Source of the DNA: Gammaproteobacteria bacterium
GTDB taxonomy: Bacteria > Pseudomonadota > Gammaproteobacteria > Steroidobacterales > Woeseiaceae
NCBI GenBank assembly: GCA_029862045.1
Contig: JAOTYE010000011.1
Coordinates: 61,076-125,075, forward strand
Direction of reading: 5' to 3'
DNA: 64,000 nt
The position numbers and the translations under genes are program-made. Shown here in pieces: positions 47,871 through 56,215 of this stretch. Numbering within the stretch: position 1 is the first letter of the stretch; the number at the start of each line of letters is the position of its first letter. The notes under the pieces were generated by a model, which had not been told where the DNA came from, searched no databases, and saw only the letters and a program-made list of their open reading frames with translations.

Positions 47871-49114
47871 TGCGCGGGCTCTGTGATTGTCTTGAATTGT
47901 CGCAGCAGACGCAGCGAGCGGGAGATGTCAGGCGGTGTTACGGCAAATAGTCCATCACGGATTTCTGCGATTGTCTGCAACGCGCTCGCAACCTGGGCGC
48001 TTTCTGCATCGAAGTACAGCTCAAGCCACGCCGCGGCGTCATCGAGACTCTGCTGGAATACAGCCTGTTCGCCACGCAGCAGTGCCAGTCGTGCTGTCTG
48101 CAGTTGTAAGGTCAGATTCGTACGCAAGAAGTAAACAGCCTCGGGCGTCACCAGGGGGGCCGCTGTCTCGTCGGGCCCGGTGACTTTGACAAGACCCGAT
48201 ACGGCGCCCTTGACGGAGGCCCAGGCGCGACTGACGCCGCTTAACTCCGGATCGATTTCGGCGTCGCCGTCAGCATCTGACTCCGCGATCTGCCGTAAAG
48301 GCAACGAATCGACTACACGTGCCAGGCTTGCAAGAGTCAGTGTTATGCCTTCAATGTCGGGCTTGTCCATGACGTCGAGTGCGGCGAGTTCATCAGACAA
48401 AGCACGCCGCACCTCGGTTAACGCAGGATCGGCAAGTTGCACGATACGCTCGTCCGCCATGCCAAGCGCAAGAGTGGCAAGGTGTGGATTGCCCGCCAGC
48501 TGCAGCTGCGCGTTCGCGATCTGCATGTAGTACTCAGCTTCTGCGAGCAACCAGGTATTGCGCGCGCCGGTGGATACCCCTTGTAGCGATGCCAGCGAGC
48601 TCTCCAGCGTGGACATTCGTGATGGCAATGAATCGAGCATCTGAATTCGGTTGTCGAGATCGCTTTGCAGCAGTTGCAGCTCCGACGCGGCACGCACATC
48701 GGCCTCAGCCAGGTCCGCTAAACCACGATCGAGATTTGCAAGCGATTCGCTCGACGACGCGATGCGGTTTCTGAGGTCTGCAAGCGAACTCGCACTCTGG
48801 TCTGCATCGCCGCGCGCACGCCAGTCCTCGACCACCAGGTAGCCGATCGCCGCGAACGACACGAGCGAGATGAAAAGAGCCAGCCAGGCAATGCCGCCCG
48901 ACCCTCTTTTCCCTGCTTTGCGCGGCACGGGTTCCGCGGCCGGTTCGGGCTCGGGCTCGGGCTCAGGTTCGGGCTCGGGTTCGGGTTCGGGTTCGGGCTC
49001 AGGTTCGGGCTCGGGCCCAGGTTCCGCCACGGAATCCTCAGCAACGGTCTCTTCCTCGTCCGGAAGCTCCGTGTCCTTGTCCTTGTTATTGTCTTTCTTA
49101 GTCATCAGGGTCAT
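47867..49114 (-). CDS. hemX: HemX-like membrane protein with Glu-Pro repeat
   Basis: 415 residues. A charged N-terminus leads to about twelve Glu-Pro dipeptides (roughly residues 34-58), a basic stretch (RKAGKRG), a membrane helix (GGIAWLALFISLVSFAAIGYLVV) and a periplasmic helical domain. The latter contains the HemX block LLAEAEYYMQIANAQLQLAGN. It is often annotated as uroporphyrinogen-III methyltransferase but lacks the SAM-binding catalytic domain. It is likely a scaffold in heme synthesis. The start could also be the ATG at 49105. Confidence 0.92.
   Translation of the reverse strand: MTLMTKKDNNKDKDTELPDEEETVAEDSVAEPGPEPEPEPEPEPEPEPEPEPEPEPEPAAEPVPRKAGKRGSGGIAWLALFISLVSFAAIGYLVVEDWRARGDADQSASSLADLRNRIASSSESLANLDRGLADLAEADVRAASELQLLQSDLDNRIQMLDSLPSRMSTLESSLASLQGVSTGARNTWLLAEAEYYMQIANAQLQLAGNPHLATLALGMADERIVQLADPALTEVRRALSDELAALDVMDKPDIEGITLTLASLARVVDSLPLRQIAESDADGDAEIDPELSGVSRAWASVKGAVSGLVKVTGPDETAAPLVTPEAVYFLRTNLTLQLQTARLALLRGEQAVFQQSLDDAAAWLELYFDAESAQVASALQTIAEIRDGLFAVTPPDISRSLRLLRQFKTITEPAQ
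48942..49013. repeat. Hexanucleotide tandem repeat encoding (Glu-Pro)n in hemX
   Basis: Twelve consecutive 6-base units of the form GGTTCG or GGCTCG/A (plus strand) encode alternating Glu-Pro on the minus strand. Unit length divisible by three means copy-number changes would alter the spacer length without shifting the frame. Confidence 0.85.
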
Positions 49115-49883
49115 TTTCCGAGTCAGGCCTTAAGCACGCTACGATCGCGCTGACCATTTCGCTGGCTTGAGGTCCTCGTGCGAGCGTCGCCGGGATGCCG
49201 GGGAATCGTCTGTGTGCCTCTTTTATCACACGAGTGGCCGGTGTCACCAGCGGCGTATTTTCGAGCTCGGCTCTGCACCGTTCGGGCAAAACGGCAGCAA
49301 GGTTGGTGAGTGATTCCACGCTCATGATTGTTAGGACATCGATCACACCGGAGCGCCATAAGCGCTCGAGTTCATTGAGTTCGGCTGCTGAGCAGTCCGG
49401 CGCTTGCCGTTCATATACGGCGAGGTATTCGACGATTGCACCGCGTGCGCGCAACGTATCTGCGATCAGCTCCCGGCCCTGACTGCCGCGAATGATGCGA
49501 ATGACCTTACCGTGAACCCTCTGTAGCTCGGGCTCGGCGAGCAGATGTTCGCTGTCGTAGCCAGCCGATGACCGAATGTCGACACATCGTCCCGCAGATT
49601 CGATCGCTGCTGCTGTTGCCGGACCGATAACGGCAATTCTGGCGTTGCCGGCCTGCTCCAGGCCGTGTTGGACGGAGTTCGGGCTGACGAATATCGCGAT
49701 ATCGGGATCGTGCAAATCACTTGCGGCACGGGCGATCGCCTCGCCGTCGCGAGGGAGAATTTCGATCACAGGAAACGCGATCACGGATCCGCCCCGACTC
49801 TTGATAGCTTCGGCAAGTTCAGTGGCCTGGTGTTTGGGCCGCGTAACGAGTACGCCGACACCGGCGAGTTCGTTGTCAGTCAT
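49098..49883 (-). CDS. hemD: Uroporphyrinogen-III synthase
   Basis: 261 residues from ATG 49883, which overlaps the hemC end as ATGACTGA. The longer frame runs antiparallel into hemC without homology. Weakly conserved family features: GVGVLVTRPKHQATELAEAI, IFVSPNSVQHGLE, AVIGPATAAAIESAG, LPERCRAELENTPLVTPATRVIKEA. It cyclises hydroxymethylbilane with inversion of ring D. It overlaps hemX by 17 bases. Confidence 0.93.
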   Translation of the reverse strand: MTDNELAGVGVLVTRPKHQATELAEAIKSRGGSVIAFPVIEILPRDGEAIARAASDLHDPDIAIFVSPNSVQHGLEQAGNARIAVIGPATAAAIESAGRCVDIRSSAGYDSEHLLAEPELQRVHGKVIRIIRGSQGRELIADTLRARGAIVEYLAVYERQAPDCSAAELNELERLWRSGVIDVLTIMSVESLTNLAAVLPERCRAELENTPLVTPATRVIKEAHRRFPGIPATLARGPQASEMVSAIVACLRPDSENDPDD

Positions 49884-50802
49884 CGGCCGCACCGGCTGCA
49901 GTGAGCAGTTCACCGGCCCCGCTCGTGAGCAGGCGTTGTGCAAGCGCTCTGCCGAGACCTTCGGCATCGGCAACCGCACCCGTCACTGTATCGCGAATCG
50001 ACTGGCTGCCGTCGGGCATTGCGACCAGAGCTGTTACGGTCATCAAAGCGTCTTCGATCACAGCGTGTGTCGCGACGGGCGACTGGCAATTCGCCTGCAA
50101 AGTCCTTGCGATGGCGCGTTCTGCGATTGTAGTTTGTGCGGTCGGCTCATGATTGAGTTGGCCGAGTAGCGAGCGCAACGCATTCTTCGATTCGAGGCAT
50201 TCGATGCCGATGACGCCCTGCGCAGCGGCCGGCAACATTTCCTGCGGCGTAAATTGCTGACTGATGTGATGCTGCAAGCCGAGACGCTCGAGGCCTGCAG
50301 CGGCGAGGATAATCGCGTCGAAGTCGCCGTTCTCCAGCTTTATGAGTCGTGTGTTGACGTTGCCGCGCAGTGGCTGAATCGACAGATCGGGGCGCATCAG
50401 CTTGAGTTGCGCCTGCCGGCGCAGGCTGGAACTGCCAATGCGTGCTCCATCGGCGAGTGTGTCAAGCGTGCAACCCTGTCCGCCAACGAGCGCATCCGCG
50501 TGATTCGCGCGTTCGAGTAAGGCTGCGATACAAAACCCGTCAGGCATTTCCGCGGGTACGTCTTTCATCGAGTGCACCGCGATATCAGCCATGCCCGCCT
50601 GCATCGCGACCTCGAGTTCCTTTATAAACAGGCCCTTGCCGCCGATCATCTGCAGGCTCTTGTCGAGGATTTCATCACCACGCGTTGACAGCGGCACGAG
50701 TTCGACTGACTCGACGTCGGGCAGTGCCGTAAGTGCAGCCGCCACGTGTTCGGCTTGCCAGAGCGCGAGCGCACTCTTGCGCGTTGCGATACGAATGTCC
50801 AA
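49876..50802 (-). CDS. hemC: Hydroxymethylbilane synthase (porphobilinogen deaminase)
   Basis: 308 residues. Motifs: RIATRKSALALWQAEHV, STRGDEILDKSLQMIGGKGLFIKELE, AVHSMKDVPAEMP, IGSSSLRRQAQL and LRGNVNTRL. The dipyrromethane cofactor Cys is retained in TLQANCQSPVATHA. It polymerises four porphobilinogens. It starts 6 bases after the end of the LytTR regulator gene, giving the pseudomonad-type algZ-algR-hemC order. Confidence 0.97.
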   Translation of the reverse strand: MDIRIATRKSALALWQAEHVAAALTALPDVESVELVPLSTRGDEILDKSLQMIGGKGLFIKELEVAMQAGMADIAVHSMKDVPAEMPDGFCIAALLERANHADALVGGQGCTLDTLADGARIGSSSLRRQAQLKLMRPDLSIQPLRGNVNTRLIKLENGDFDAIILAAAGLERLGLQHHISQQFTPQEMLPAAAQGVIGIECLESKNALRSLLGQLNHEPTAQTTIAERAIARTLQANCQSPVATHAVIEDALMTVTALVAMPDGSQSIRDTVTGAVADAEGLGRALAQRLLTSGAGELLTAAGAADD

Positions 50803-50808
50803 GACGCT

Positions 50809-51567
50809 TTACCCTCCCTTAAGGCGGCGACGAACGGTAGCCAGATGTCGCCGGCTGATTACTAGTTCATCGTTTGGGTCATTGTCGTCCTGATTCGCGT
50901 CACCACGCAATACGACACGGGTCTTGCCGTCGGTCATCTTCTCGAGCTTGTCGATCTTATCGACCGCGACGAGCGCGCCGCGATGTATACGTACGAATCG
51001 CCCGGCGAATTCCTGCTCGAGCGCTTTCAGGGAATCCTCGATCAGGTCCTCGCCTTCTACATGGTGCACGCACGTGTATTTCTGATCGGAATTGAAAAAA
51101 CTGACGTCGCTGACGGGTATCAGACGCAGTTCGCCATGCACACGCGCACAGACATGATTGCGGCGGCTTTCAAGTTGCGAGTCGTTGGTCAGTTCGTTGA
51201 GGATTTGGCCAGTCAGTCGCGACGCATGCTCGAGTGCGCGCTCGAGTCGCTCGCGGCGCACGGGCTTGAGCACATAGCCAATAGCCCGGGCATCGAAAGC
51301 GTCAATGGCGTATTCGTCGTATGCCGTTGTGAAAACGACGGCGGGCGGGGTTTGCATCGCGTTGAGATGGTGTGCGGTTTCGATACCGTCAACGCCTGGC
51401 ATGCGGATATCGAGCAATACGATCTCGGGGCGCAGACTTGTGGCCATCGCAATCGCCTCTTCGCCATTGGCTGCCTCGCCAACGACTTCGTGTGTCCCGA
51501 AATCGTCGATCAACTGTCTCAGCCGATCGCGTGCAGGTTTCTCGTCATCAACGATCAGGACTTTCAC
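50809..51567 (-). CDS. algR: LytTR family response regulator (AlgR-like)
   Basis: 252 residues. The receiver domain (about 1-115) has LIVDDEKPARDRLRQL, phospho-Asp in IVLLDIRMPGVDGIE and Lys in YVLKPVRRERLE. A LytTR DNA-binding domain follows (about 145-245: DVSFFNSDQKYTCVHH, RFVRIHRGALVAVDKIDKLEK, LVISRRHLATVRRRL). Together with the overlapping AlgZ-type kinase gene and the downstream hem genes it matches the pseudomonad AlgZ/AlgR pair, which regulates type IV pili and exopolysaccharide. Targets here are unknown. Confidence 0.92.
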   Translation of the reverse strand: MKVLIVDDEKPARDRLRQLIDDFGTHEVVGEAANGEEAIAMATSLRPEIVLLDIRMPGVDGIETAHHLNAMQTPPAVVFTTAYDEYAIDAFDARAIGYVLKPVRRERLERALEHASRLTGQILNELTNDSQLESRRNHVCARVHGELRLIPVSDVSFFNSDQKYTCVHHVEGEDLIEDSLKALEQEFAGRFVRIHRGALVAVDKIDKLEKMTDGKTRVVLRGDANQDDNDPNDELVISRRHLATVRRRLKGG

Positions 51568-52625
51568 ACGCTGTTCTCGTCATACGGGAACCGCAGTCGG
51601 ACGGCGTATGTCGACGGGGTGTCATCAACGTCAACGGTTCCCCGGTTGCCGTAGGCCAGCTCGAATCGTTGCCGAATATTGGAAAGCGCCATCTGGTTAC
51701 CGCCCGTGGCACGCTTTTCACCCGTGGCCACGGGGTTCGAGATCGTAATGTCGAGATAGTCGTCATCGCGCTTGCCGGTCACGGTGACCTCGCCGCCATC
51801 GGGTAACAACTCGATACCGTGGTAAATCGCGTTCTCGAGCAACGGCTGAATCGTCAGACTCGGAATCAAGGCGCGCATTGGCAGGCCAGCAACGTTCCAG
51901 CGCACGGTCAGCCGGTCACCAAGCCGCAACTTCTCGATTCGCTGGTAGATAGCTGCAACCTCGAGCTCCGCCTTGAGCGACGTACGGTCTCCGGATCCGC
52001 CGAGGTTCGCCCGCAGCAGGTCGGAAAGATCCTCTACGGCTTCCTCGGCCTGCTGCGGATCGGTGCGCGTCAGCGAGGCGATCGTATTCATGCTATTGAA
52101 AAGAAAATGCGGCCGAATCAACGCCTGCAATGCACTGATGCGCGCCTGGGCTTCGAGCACGATGCTGCGCCGCCATTCGCTCGAGACGTAGAGGTAGCGC
52201 ATTGCGAGCGCGATGACGATCGCACTGATCGCGAAGGTGCGCAGAATAAACCGTGTATGCGAATCCTCGATGATCACGGACTCGCCAAAAATGCGCGTCA
52301 ATTGATAGGCGATTTCGGCGAGAGCAACACAGAGTATGAGGAGTACGACAAAGCTGATCACAAACGCACGCGTCTTGCCGGCGCTCTCGAGCTTTTTCCT
52401 GAACAGGCACATGACGCCAATGCTCAGTAGTGCCAGCCACAGCACGAACAGTGAGGTCTTGGAAAGTTCGATCAGGAACATGCCCGACGTGTCGTGCGCC
52501 GCAATGGTCAAGAGGATCGCGACGAGTTGCGCGATCAAAACGACGACGAAGACGGTACCGGCATCGCAGAAATCAGGCAAATAGGCCTGTGACTCTCTGT
52601 TCTCGGAATCCGGTGCTGCGCTCAA
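51564..52625 (-). CDS. algZ: AlgZ/FimS-type sensor histidine kinase
   Basis: 353 residues. Four to five N-terminal membrane helices (about 25-165) are followed by a His_kinase domain of the LytS/YehU class with LQALIRPHFLFNSMNTIASL (phospho-acceptor region). A HATPase domain follows (IPSLTIQPLLENAIYHGIELLPDGG, SNIRQRFELAYG). It overlaps its regulator gene by 4 bases. It heads the block algZ-algR-hemC-hemD-hemX-hemY. The signal sensed is unknown. Confidence 0.92.
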   Translation of the reverse strand: MSAAPDSENRESQAYLPDFCDAGTVFVVVLIAQLVAILLTIAAHDTSGMFLIELSKTSLFVLWLALLSIGVMCLFRKKLESAGKTRAFVISFVVLLILCVALAEIAYQLTRIFGESVIIEDSHTRFILRTFAISAIVIALAMRYLYVSSEWRRSIVLEAQARISALQALIRPHFLFNSMNTIASLTRTDPQQAEEAVEDLSDLLRANLGGSGDRTSLKAELEVAAIYQRIEKLRLGDRLTVRWNVAGLPMRALIPSLTIQPLLENAIYHGIELLPDGGEVTVTGKRDDDYLDITISNPVATGEKRATGGNQMALSNIRQRFELAYGNRGTVDVDDTPSTYAVRLRFPYDENSV

Positions 52626-52668
52626 GCCAGGTACTCCCTATGCAAGGAAGCTGAATTGTAACCCGACT

Positions 52669-52690
52669 GTAGGAGCGGCTTGCGCCGCGA
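52669..52690. repeat. REP-like short palindrome, single copy
   Basis: GTAGGAGCGGCTTGCGCCGCGA in the algZ upstream gap has a GCGGC / GCCGC stem and the GTAGGAGC lead typical of REP sequences of pseudomonads and xanthomonads. Only one convincing copy is seen, with a partial GTAGGAGC at about 62008. Confidence 0.5.
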
Positions 52691-52697
52691 TCCATTG

Positions 52698-53156
52698 CTA
52701 GCCGCAATATTCCTTGATCTGCCCTTCGACCGATTCGCGAGCTGCCAGGGTCTCGGATTCGTCGAGGTACTCACGCTCACCGGCATCATCTTCGCGATAC
52801 AGGCGCTGTGAGCGCAGGAATTGCTCCAGCCGGTCGCGGTACATCTGGCATTGTTCTTTGCGTTTTTCCTGTTCCGCGCGCAGCTCCGCCTTGCTCATTT
52901 CGGGCGGTGCCTCGGATGCGACCTGCTCGGCGGTGGCGCGGGCTTCACGCTTCGCCGCCACTTGAGACCGCACAGCCGAGTTATCGGTGTTCCTCGAAAC
53001 GATGGCGAGCCGTTCCATTGGTGCGTCACCGGTCGGACGATCCTCATAATGCACATTGCCGTCCCGATCGGTCCACTTATAAATTTCGCTCGCAACAGCC
53101 GTACCGCCCGTAATAAGGGCTGCCGCAACGGTGATCAATAGCGCGTAGCGTTTCAT
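52698..53156 (-). CDS. DUF4124 domain protein, exported
   Basis: 152 residues. A signal peptide (MKRYALLITVAAALITGGTAVA) is followed at once by the DUF4124 domain: SEIYKWTDRDGNVHYEDRPTGDAPMERLAI. A charged helical tail comes next (KAELRAEQEKRKEQCQMYRDRLEQFLRSQRLYRED). Periplasmic, function unknown. It stands alone between algZ and the amtB terminator and is related in domain, not in tail, to the gene at 31716-32363. Confidence 0.85.
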   Translation of the reverse strand: MKRYALLITVAAALITGGTAVASEIYKWTDRDGNVHYEDRPTGDAPMERLAIVSRNTDNSAVRSQVAAKREARATAEQVASEAPPEMSKAELRAEQEKRKEQCQMYRDRLEQFLRSQRLYREDDAGEREYLDESETLAARESVEGQIKEYCG

Positions 53157-53268
53157 TGGAATCTTCCCAACTGGGCATTGAACAATAACGCATTAGACCA
53201 TGCACGAGCGCAATTTGTTGTGACCCTGATCACACAGGCTTTTGTGCGCTCGGACGAGCATTATGACC

Positions 53269-53295
53269 AAAAAAAAGCGGGCCATATGGCCCGCT
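53269..53295 (-). terminator. Rho-independent terminator of glnK-amtB
   Basis: AGCGGGCC-ATAT-GGCCCGCT is a perfect palindrome at 53276-53295 and is followed on the minus strand by eight T residues. It lies about 95 bases after the amtB stop. A second perfect 11-base stem (GCCTGCGGGTT / AACCCGCAGGC, 53344-53378) stands between the two and may protect the transcript end. Confidence 0.9.
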
Positions 53296-53389
53296 AAGAT
53301 CTTGCTTTACAGGGGGTTTTCGCGTTTTCGAGTTCAAGGTAGAGCCTGCGGGTTTGCCATAAGCGTGAACCCGCAGGCCGCATTTGTAG

Positions 53390-54667
53390 CTACTCGGCGG
53401 ACGTGAACTCGGGATAGGCCTCGAGGCCACACTCCGAGATGTCGACGCCTTCGTACTCTTCCTCTTCCGAGACGCGGATACCCATGATCAGCTTGATCAC
53501 ATACCAGACAATAAAGCTGGTAATGAAGACCCAGGCGAAGATCGAGCCGATACCAATTAACTGCCACTTGAGCGATGCTTCCGGGTTTGTGATGCATACC
53601 GCGAGCAGACCCCAGATACCGACGACACCGTGTACTGAAATGGCACCGACTGGGTCGTCGATCTTGAATTTGTCCATCAGTACGATCGAGCCAACAACAA
53701 GCAAACCACCAATCGCACCGATCGTTGTTGCCCAAAGCGGCGTAGGAGCCAGCGGCTCGGCCGTGATTGCCACGAGGCCGGCAAGCGCACCGTTCAAAGC
53801 CATCGTCAGATCCGCCTTACCGAACCATAGGCGTGACAGTAGCAGTGCAAATACAAGTCCGCCTGCCGCGGCCATGTTGGTATTAACAAACACGAGCGCG
53901 ACCGAATTGGCTTCACCGACGTCAGATACCTTGAGCTCCGAGCCGCCGTTGAATCCGAACCAGCCGAGCCAGAGGATAAGTGTGCCTAACGTCGCGAGCG
54001 GCAGGTTGCAACCCGGGATCGCGTTGATCTGACCACCTGGTCCGTACTTGCCTTTGCGGGCGCCGAGAAGCAGTACGCCCGCGAAGGCTGCCGCTGCACC
54101 GCACATGTGCACGGTGCCCGATCCGGCGAAATCGAGAAAGCCATTGGCCTTTAGAAAACCGCCGCCCCAGTTCCAGAAGCCCTGCACCGGGTAGATCAAG
54201 CTGGTCAGGATCACCGCGAACACAAAGAATGACCAAAGCTTCATGCGTTCGGCTACCGCGCCTGACACGATCGACATTGCGGTTGCGACGAACACGACCT
54301 GGAAGAAAAAATCCGACAGGTTTGAGTAGTACGCATCGCCCGCGATCACGCTTGCAGCGTCATTGTCAGCTGTGGTCAGCAGACCGGAGCCAAACGTCGA
54401 CAGACTTTGAAACGCACCGCCTTCAAAAGCGAGCGGGTACATGATCGAGTAGCCGCACAACATAAACATGATGCAGGCGATTGAGTAGAGACCCACGTTC
54501 TTGGTGAGAATCTCGGCCGTGTTTTTCGCACGGACGAGGCCAGCTTCCAGCATCGTGAAGCCGGCAGCCATCCACATGACCAGCGCCCCCATGACGAGGA
54601 AATAAAAGGTATCCAGAGCGTAGGCCAGTTCAGTGACCTGCCCGGAGAGTTGGGTAATGTCTTCCAC
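53390..54667 (-). CDS. amtB: Ammonium transporter
   Basis: 425 residues with eleven membrane helices. Typical Amt blocks: VMWMAAGFTMLEAGLVRAKN, GTVHMCGAAAAFAG (first pore His in the DFAGSGTVHM context), LILWLGWFGFNGGSEL, and VHGVVGIWGLLAV with the second pore His. It imports ammonium at low concentration and is gated by the P-II protein GlnK, encoded 27 bases upstream. The C-terminal cytoplasmic tail (SEEEEYEGVDISECGLEAYPEF) is the GlnK-binding type. Confidence 0.97.
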   Translation of the reverse strand: MEDITQLSGQVTELAYALDTFYFLVMGALVMWMAAGFTMLEAGLVRAKNTAEILTKNVGLYSIACIMFMLCGYSIMYPLAFEGGAFQSLSTFGSGLLTTADNDAASVIAGDAYYSNLSDFFFQVVFVATAMSIVSGAVAERMKLWSFFVFAVILTSLIYPVQGFWNWGGGFLKANGFLDFAGSGTVHMCGAAAAFAGVLLLGARKGKYGPGGQINAIPGCNLPLATLGTLILWLGWFGFNGGSELKVSDVGEANSVALVFVNTNMAAAGGLVFALLLSRLWFGKADLTMALNGALAGLVAITAEPLAPTPLWATTIGAIGGLLVVGSIVLMDKFKIDDPVGAISVHGVVGIWGLLAVCITNPEASLKWQLIGIGSIFAWVFITSFIVWYVIKLIMGIRVSEEEEYEGVDISECGLEAYPEFTSAE

Positions 54668-54694
54668 GAGAAGTTCCTCCGCTTATTCGTGTAA

Positions 54695-55084
<390 letters not shown>

Positions 55085-55720
55085 TTACTCAATGTCGAAA
55101 GCCTTGCCGATCGAGAACACGATGGACTCATTGGCTTTGCCGTCATTTTGAAAACCAACGAGGTCTTTGTTGGCGAGTATCACCGCCACGCCAAGATCGA
55201 TGCCGCCCAGGGTCGTGCCGTAACCGGCCTCGACATACTCACCTTCGAAGTCCTGGGCAAAGCCGCCGACCTTGCCGTAGAAGCCGTTCTTCTCTGCTGT
55301 CAGTGAATAGTAGGTATAGTCGGCGGTACCGGCCGGGTCGTCGTACTCACCGACGGCAACATCCAGCGAAAAGATGCTGAAACCGGCACCCAGGTTGATT
55401 TCCTGATACGTATTGTCGAAATCGTCGTCGGTGTAGAAATAGCCGGTGTAGCCGATGCTCAGGTTAACCCCGCCGACCTCGGCGCCATATCCAAAGTACG
55501 CGTCGTACTCCAGCCCGACCCCGACATCCGCGACCCAGGTGCCAACATAAAAACCGTTGGATTCGTAATCGACGCCGCCACTGGCAGACGATTCGTCTTG
55601 GAAAATGCCGCGATAGTGGTACTCGCTCGCGTAACCCAGGTTCGTGGACCATTCGGCGTTGGCGGCGCCGCTTGCTGCCAGTAGCGTGGCGAGAAGTCCG
55701 CCGTGAAGAAAAGCTTTCAT
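55085..55720 (-). CDS. TorF family putative porin
   Basis: 211 residues from ATG 55720 (GGGAG 8 bases upstream). The longer frame to 56029 runs through the promoter region. A signal peptide (MKAFLHGGLLATLLAASGAANA) is followed by a beta-barrel-like sequence rich in Gly, Tyr and Asp (SEYHYRGIFQDESSASGGVDYESNGFYVGTWVADV, ending FSIGKAFDIE). It resembles the TIGR02001 family often found before glnK-amtB. It is probably an outer-membrane channel for nitrogen compounds; the substrate is inferred from context. Confidence 0.88.
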   Translation of the reverse strand: MKAFLHGGLLATLLAASGAANAEWSTNLGYASEYHYRGIFQDESSASGGVDYESNGFYVGTWVADVGVGLEYDAYFGYGAEVGGVNLSIGYTGYFYTDDDFDNTYQEINLGAGFSIFSLDVAVGEYDDPAGTADYTYYSLTAEKNGFYGKVGGFAQDFEGEYVEAGYGTTLGGIDLGVAVILANKDLVGFQNDGKANESIVFSIGKAFDIE

Positions 55721-55769
55721 GTATTGCTGCTCCCAATAAGATTGATAAATAAAAGTCACTCCCCTTAGA

Positions 55770-55784
55770 GCAGCTTTCGTGCCA
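55770..55784 (-). promoter_or_regulatory. Sigma-54 promoter of the porin-glnK-amtB operon
   Basis: On the minus strand, TGGCACGAAAGCTGC fits the sigma-54 consensus TGGCAC-N5-TTGC, with GG and GC separated by exactly 10 bases. The start site would be near 55758, about 38 bases upstream of the porin ATG. Two NtrC-like palindromes lie upstream. Confidence 0.85.
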
Positions 55785-55837
55785 AGATGAAAAGAACGTT
55801 TAATAACAACCACATACGAATTTCCGATTCGTGCAGC

Positions 55838-55854
55838 TGCGCCATTCAGGAGCA
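55838..55854. promoter_or_regulatory. NtrC-like binding site, proximal
   Basis: TGCGCCATTCAGGAGCA matches the NtrC palindrome TGCACCATTTTGGTGCA at 13 of 17 positions. Its centre is about 88 bases upstream of the inferred start site, normal for a sigma-54 enhancer. Confidence 0.65.
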
Positions 55855-55868
55855 CGAGATCCGGGACC

Positions 55869-55885
55869 TGCACCATTCTGGTGAG
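55869..55885. promoter_or_regulatory. NtrC-like binding site, distal
   Basis: TGCACCATTCTGGTGAG keeps the left half and centre of the NtrC palindrome nearly perfectly. The two site centres are 31 bases apart, three helical turns, so NtrC dimers would lie on the same DNA face. The site is just upstream of the divergent ubiK gene. Confidence 0.7.
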
Positions 55886-55959
55886 CAGGGTCGAGAATTC
55901 CGGTCGCATGGCATGTAATGCCACTGGCGTTTTCCGACCCGCTGCGGTATCAAGCAGCC

Positions 55960-56199
55960 ATGAGCGACAATTCAATAGAGGACCTCGCGGAAAAACTGGC
56001 TGCTGCAGTGCCTGAAGGGCTGCGTTCAATGCGCAAGGATCTCGAGGAAAATTTTCGTTCGGTGCTGCGGGCGGGGCTCGGTAAGCTCGACCTTGTTACC
56101 CGCGACGAGTTCGAGGTGCAGGAAGCAGTGCTCGCCCGGACGCGCGAAAAACTCGAGGCGCTTGAAGAGCGACTGAAGGAGTACGAACAGAACCAGTAG
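55960..56199 (+). CDS. ubiK: Ubiquinone biosynthesis accessory factor UbiK
   Basis: 79 residues from ATG 55960 (MSDNSIEDLAEKLAAAVPEGLRSMRKDLEENF). The family core LDLVTRDEFEVQEAVLARTREKLEALEERLKEYE is a membrane-fusogenic coiled coil (BMFP, formerly YqiC). UbiK partners UbiJ (38718-39323) to support aerobic ubiquinone synthesis. The upstream in-frame ATG at 55918 lacks conserved sequence. It is followed by comM after 16 bases. Confidence 0.92.
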   Translation: MSDNSIEDLAEKLAAAVPEGLRSMRKDLEENFRSVLRAGLGKLDLVTRDEFEVQEAVLARTREKLEALEERLKEYEQNQ

Positions 56200-56215
56200 G
56201 CCAGGGAGGGCCGAC

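Noticed and set aside
48942..49013. CRISPR-like repeat array
   Set aside because: The 6-base units are contiguous without spacers and lie inside the hemX reading frame as Glu-Pro codons.
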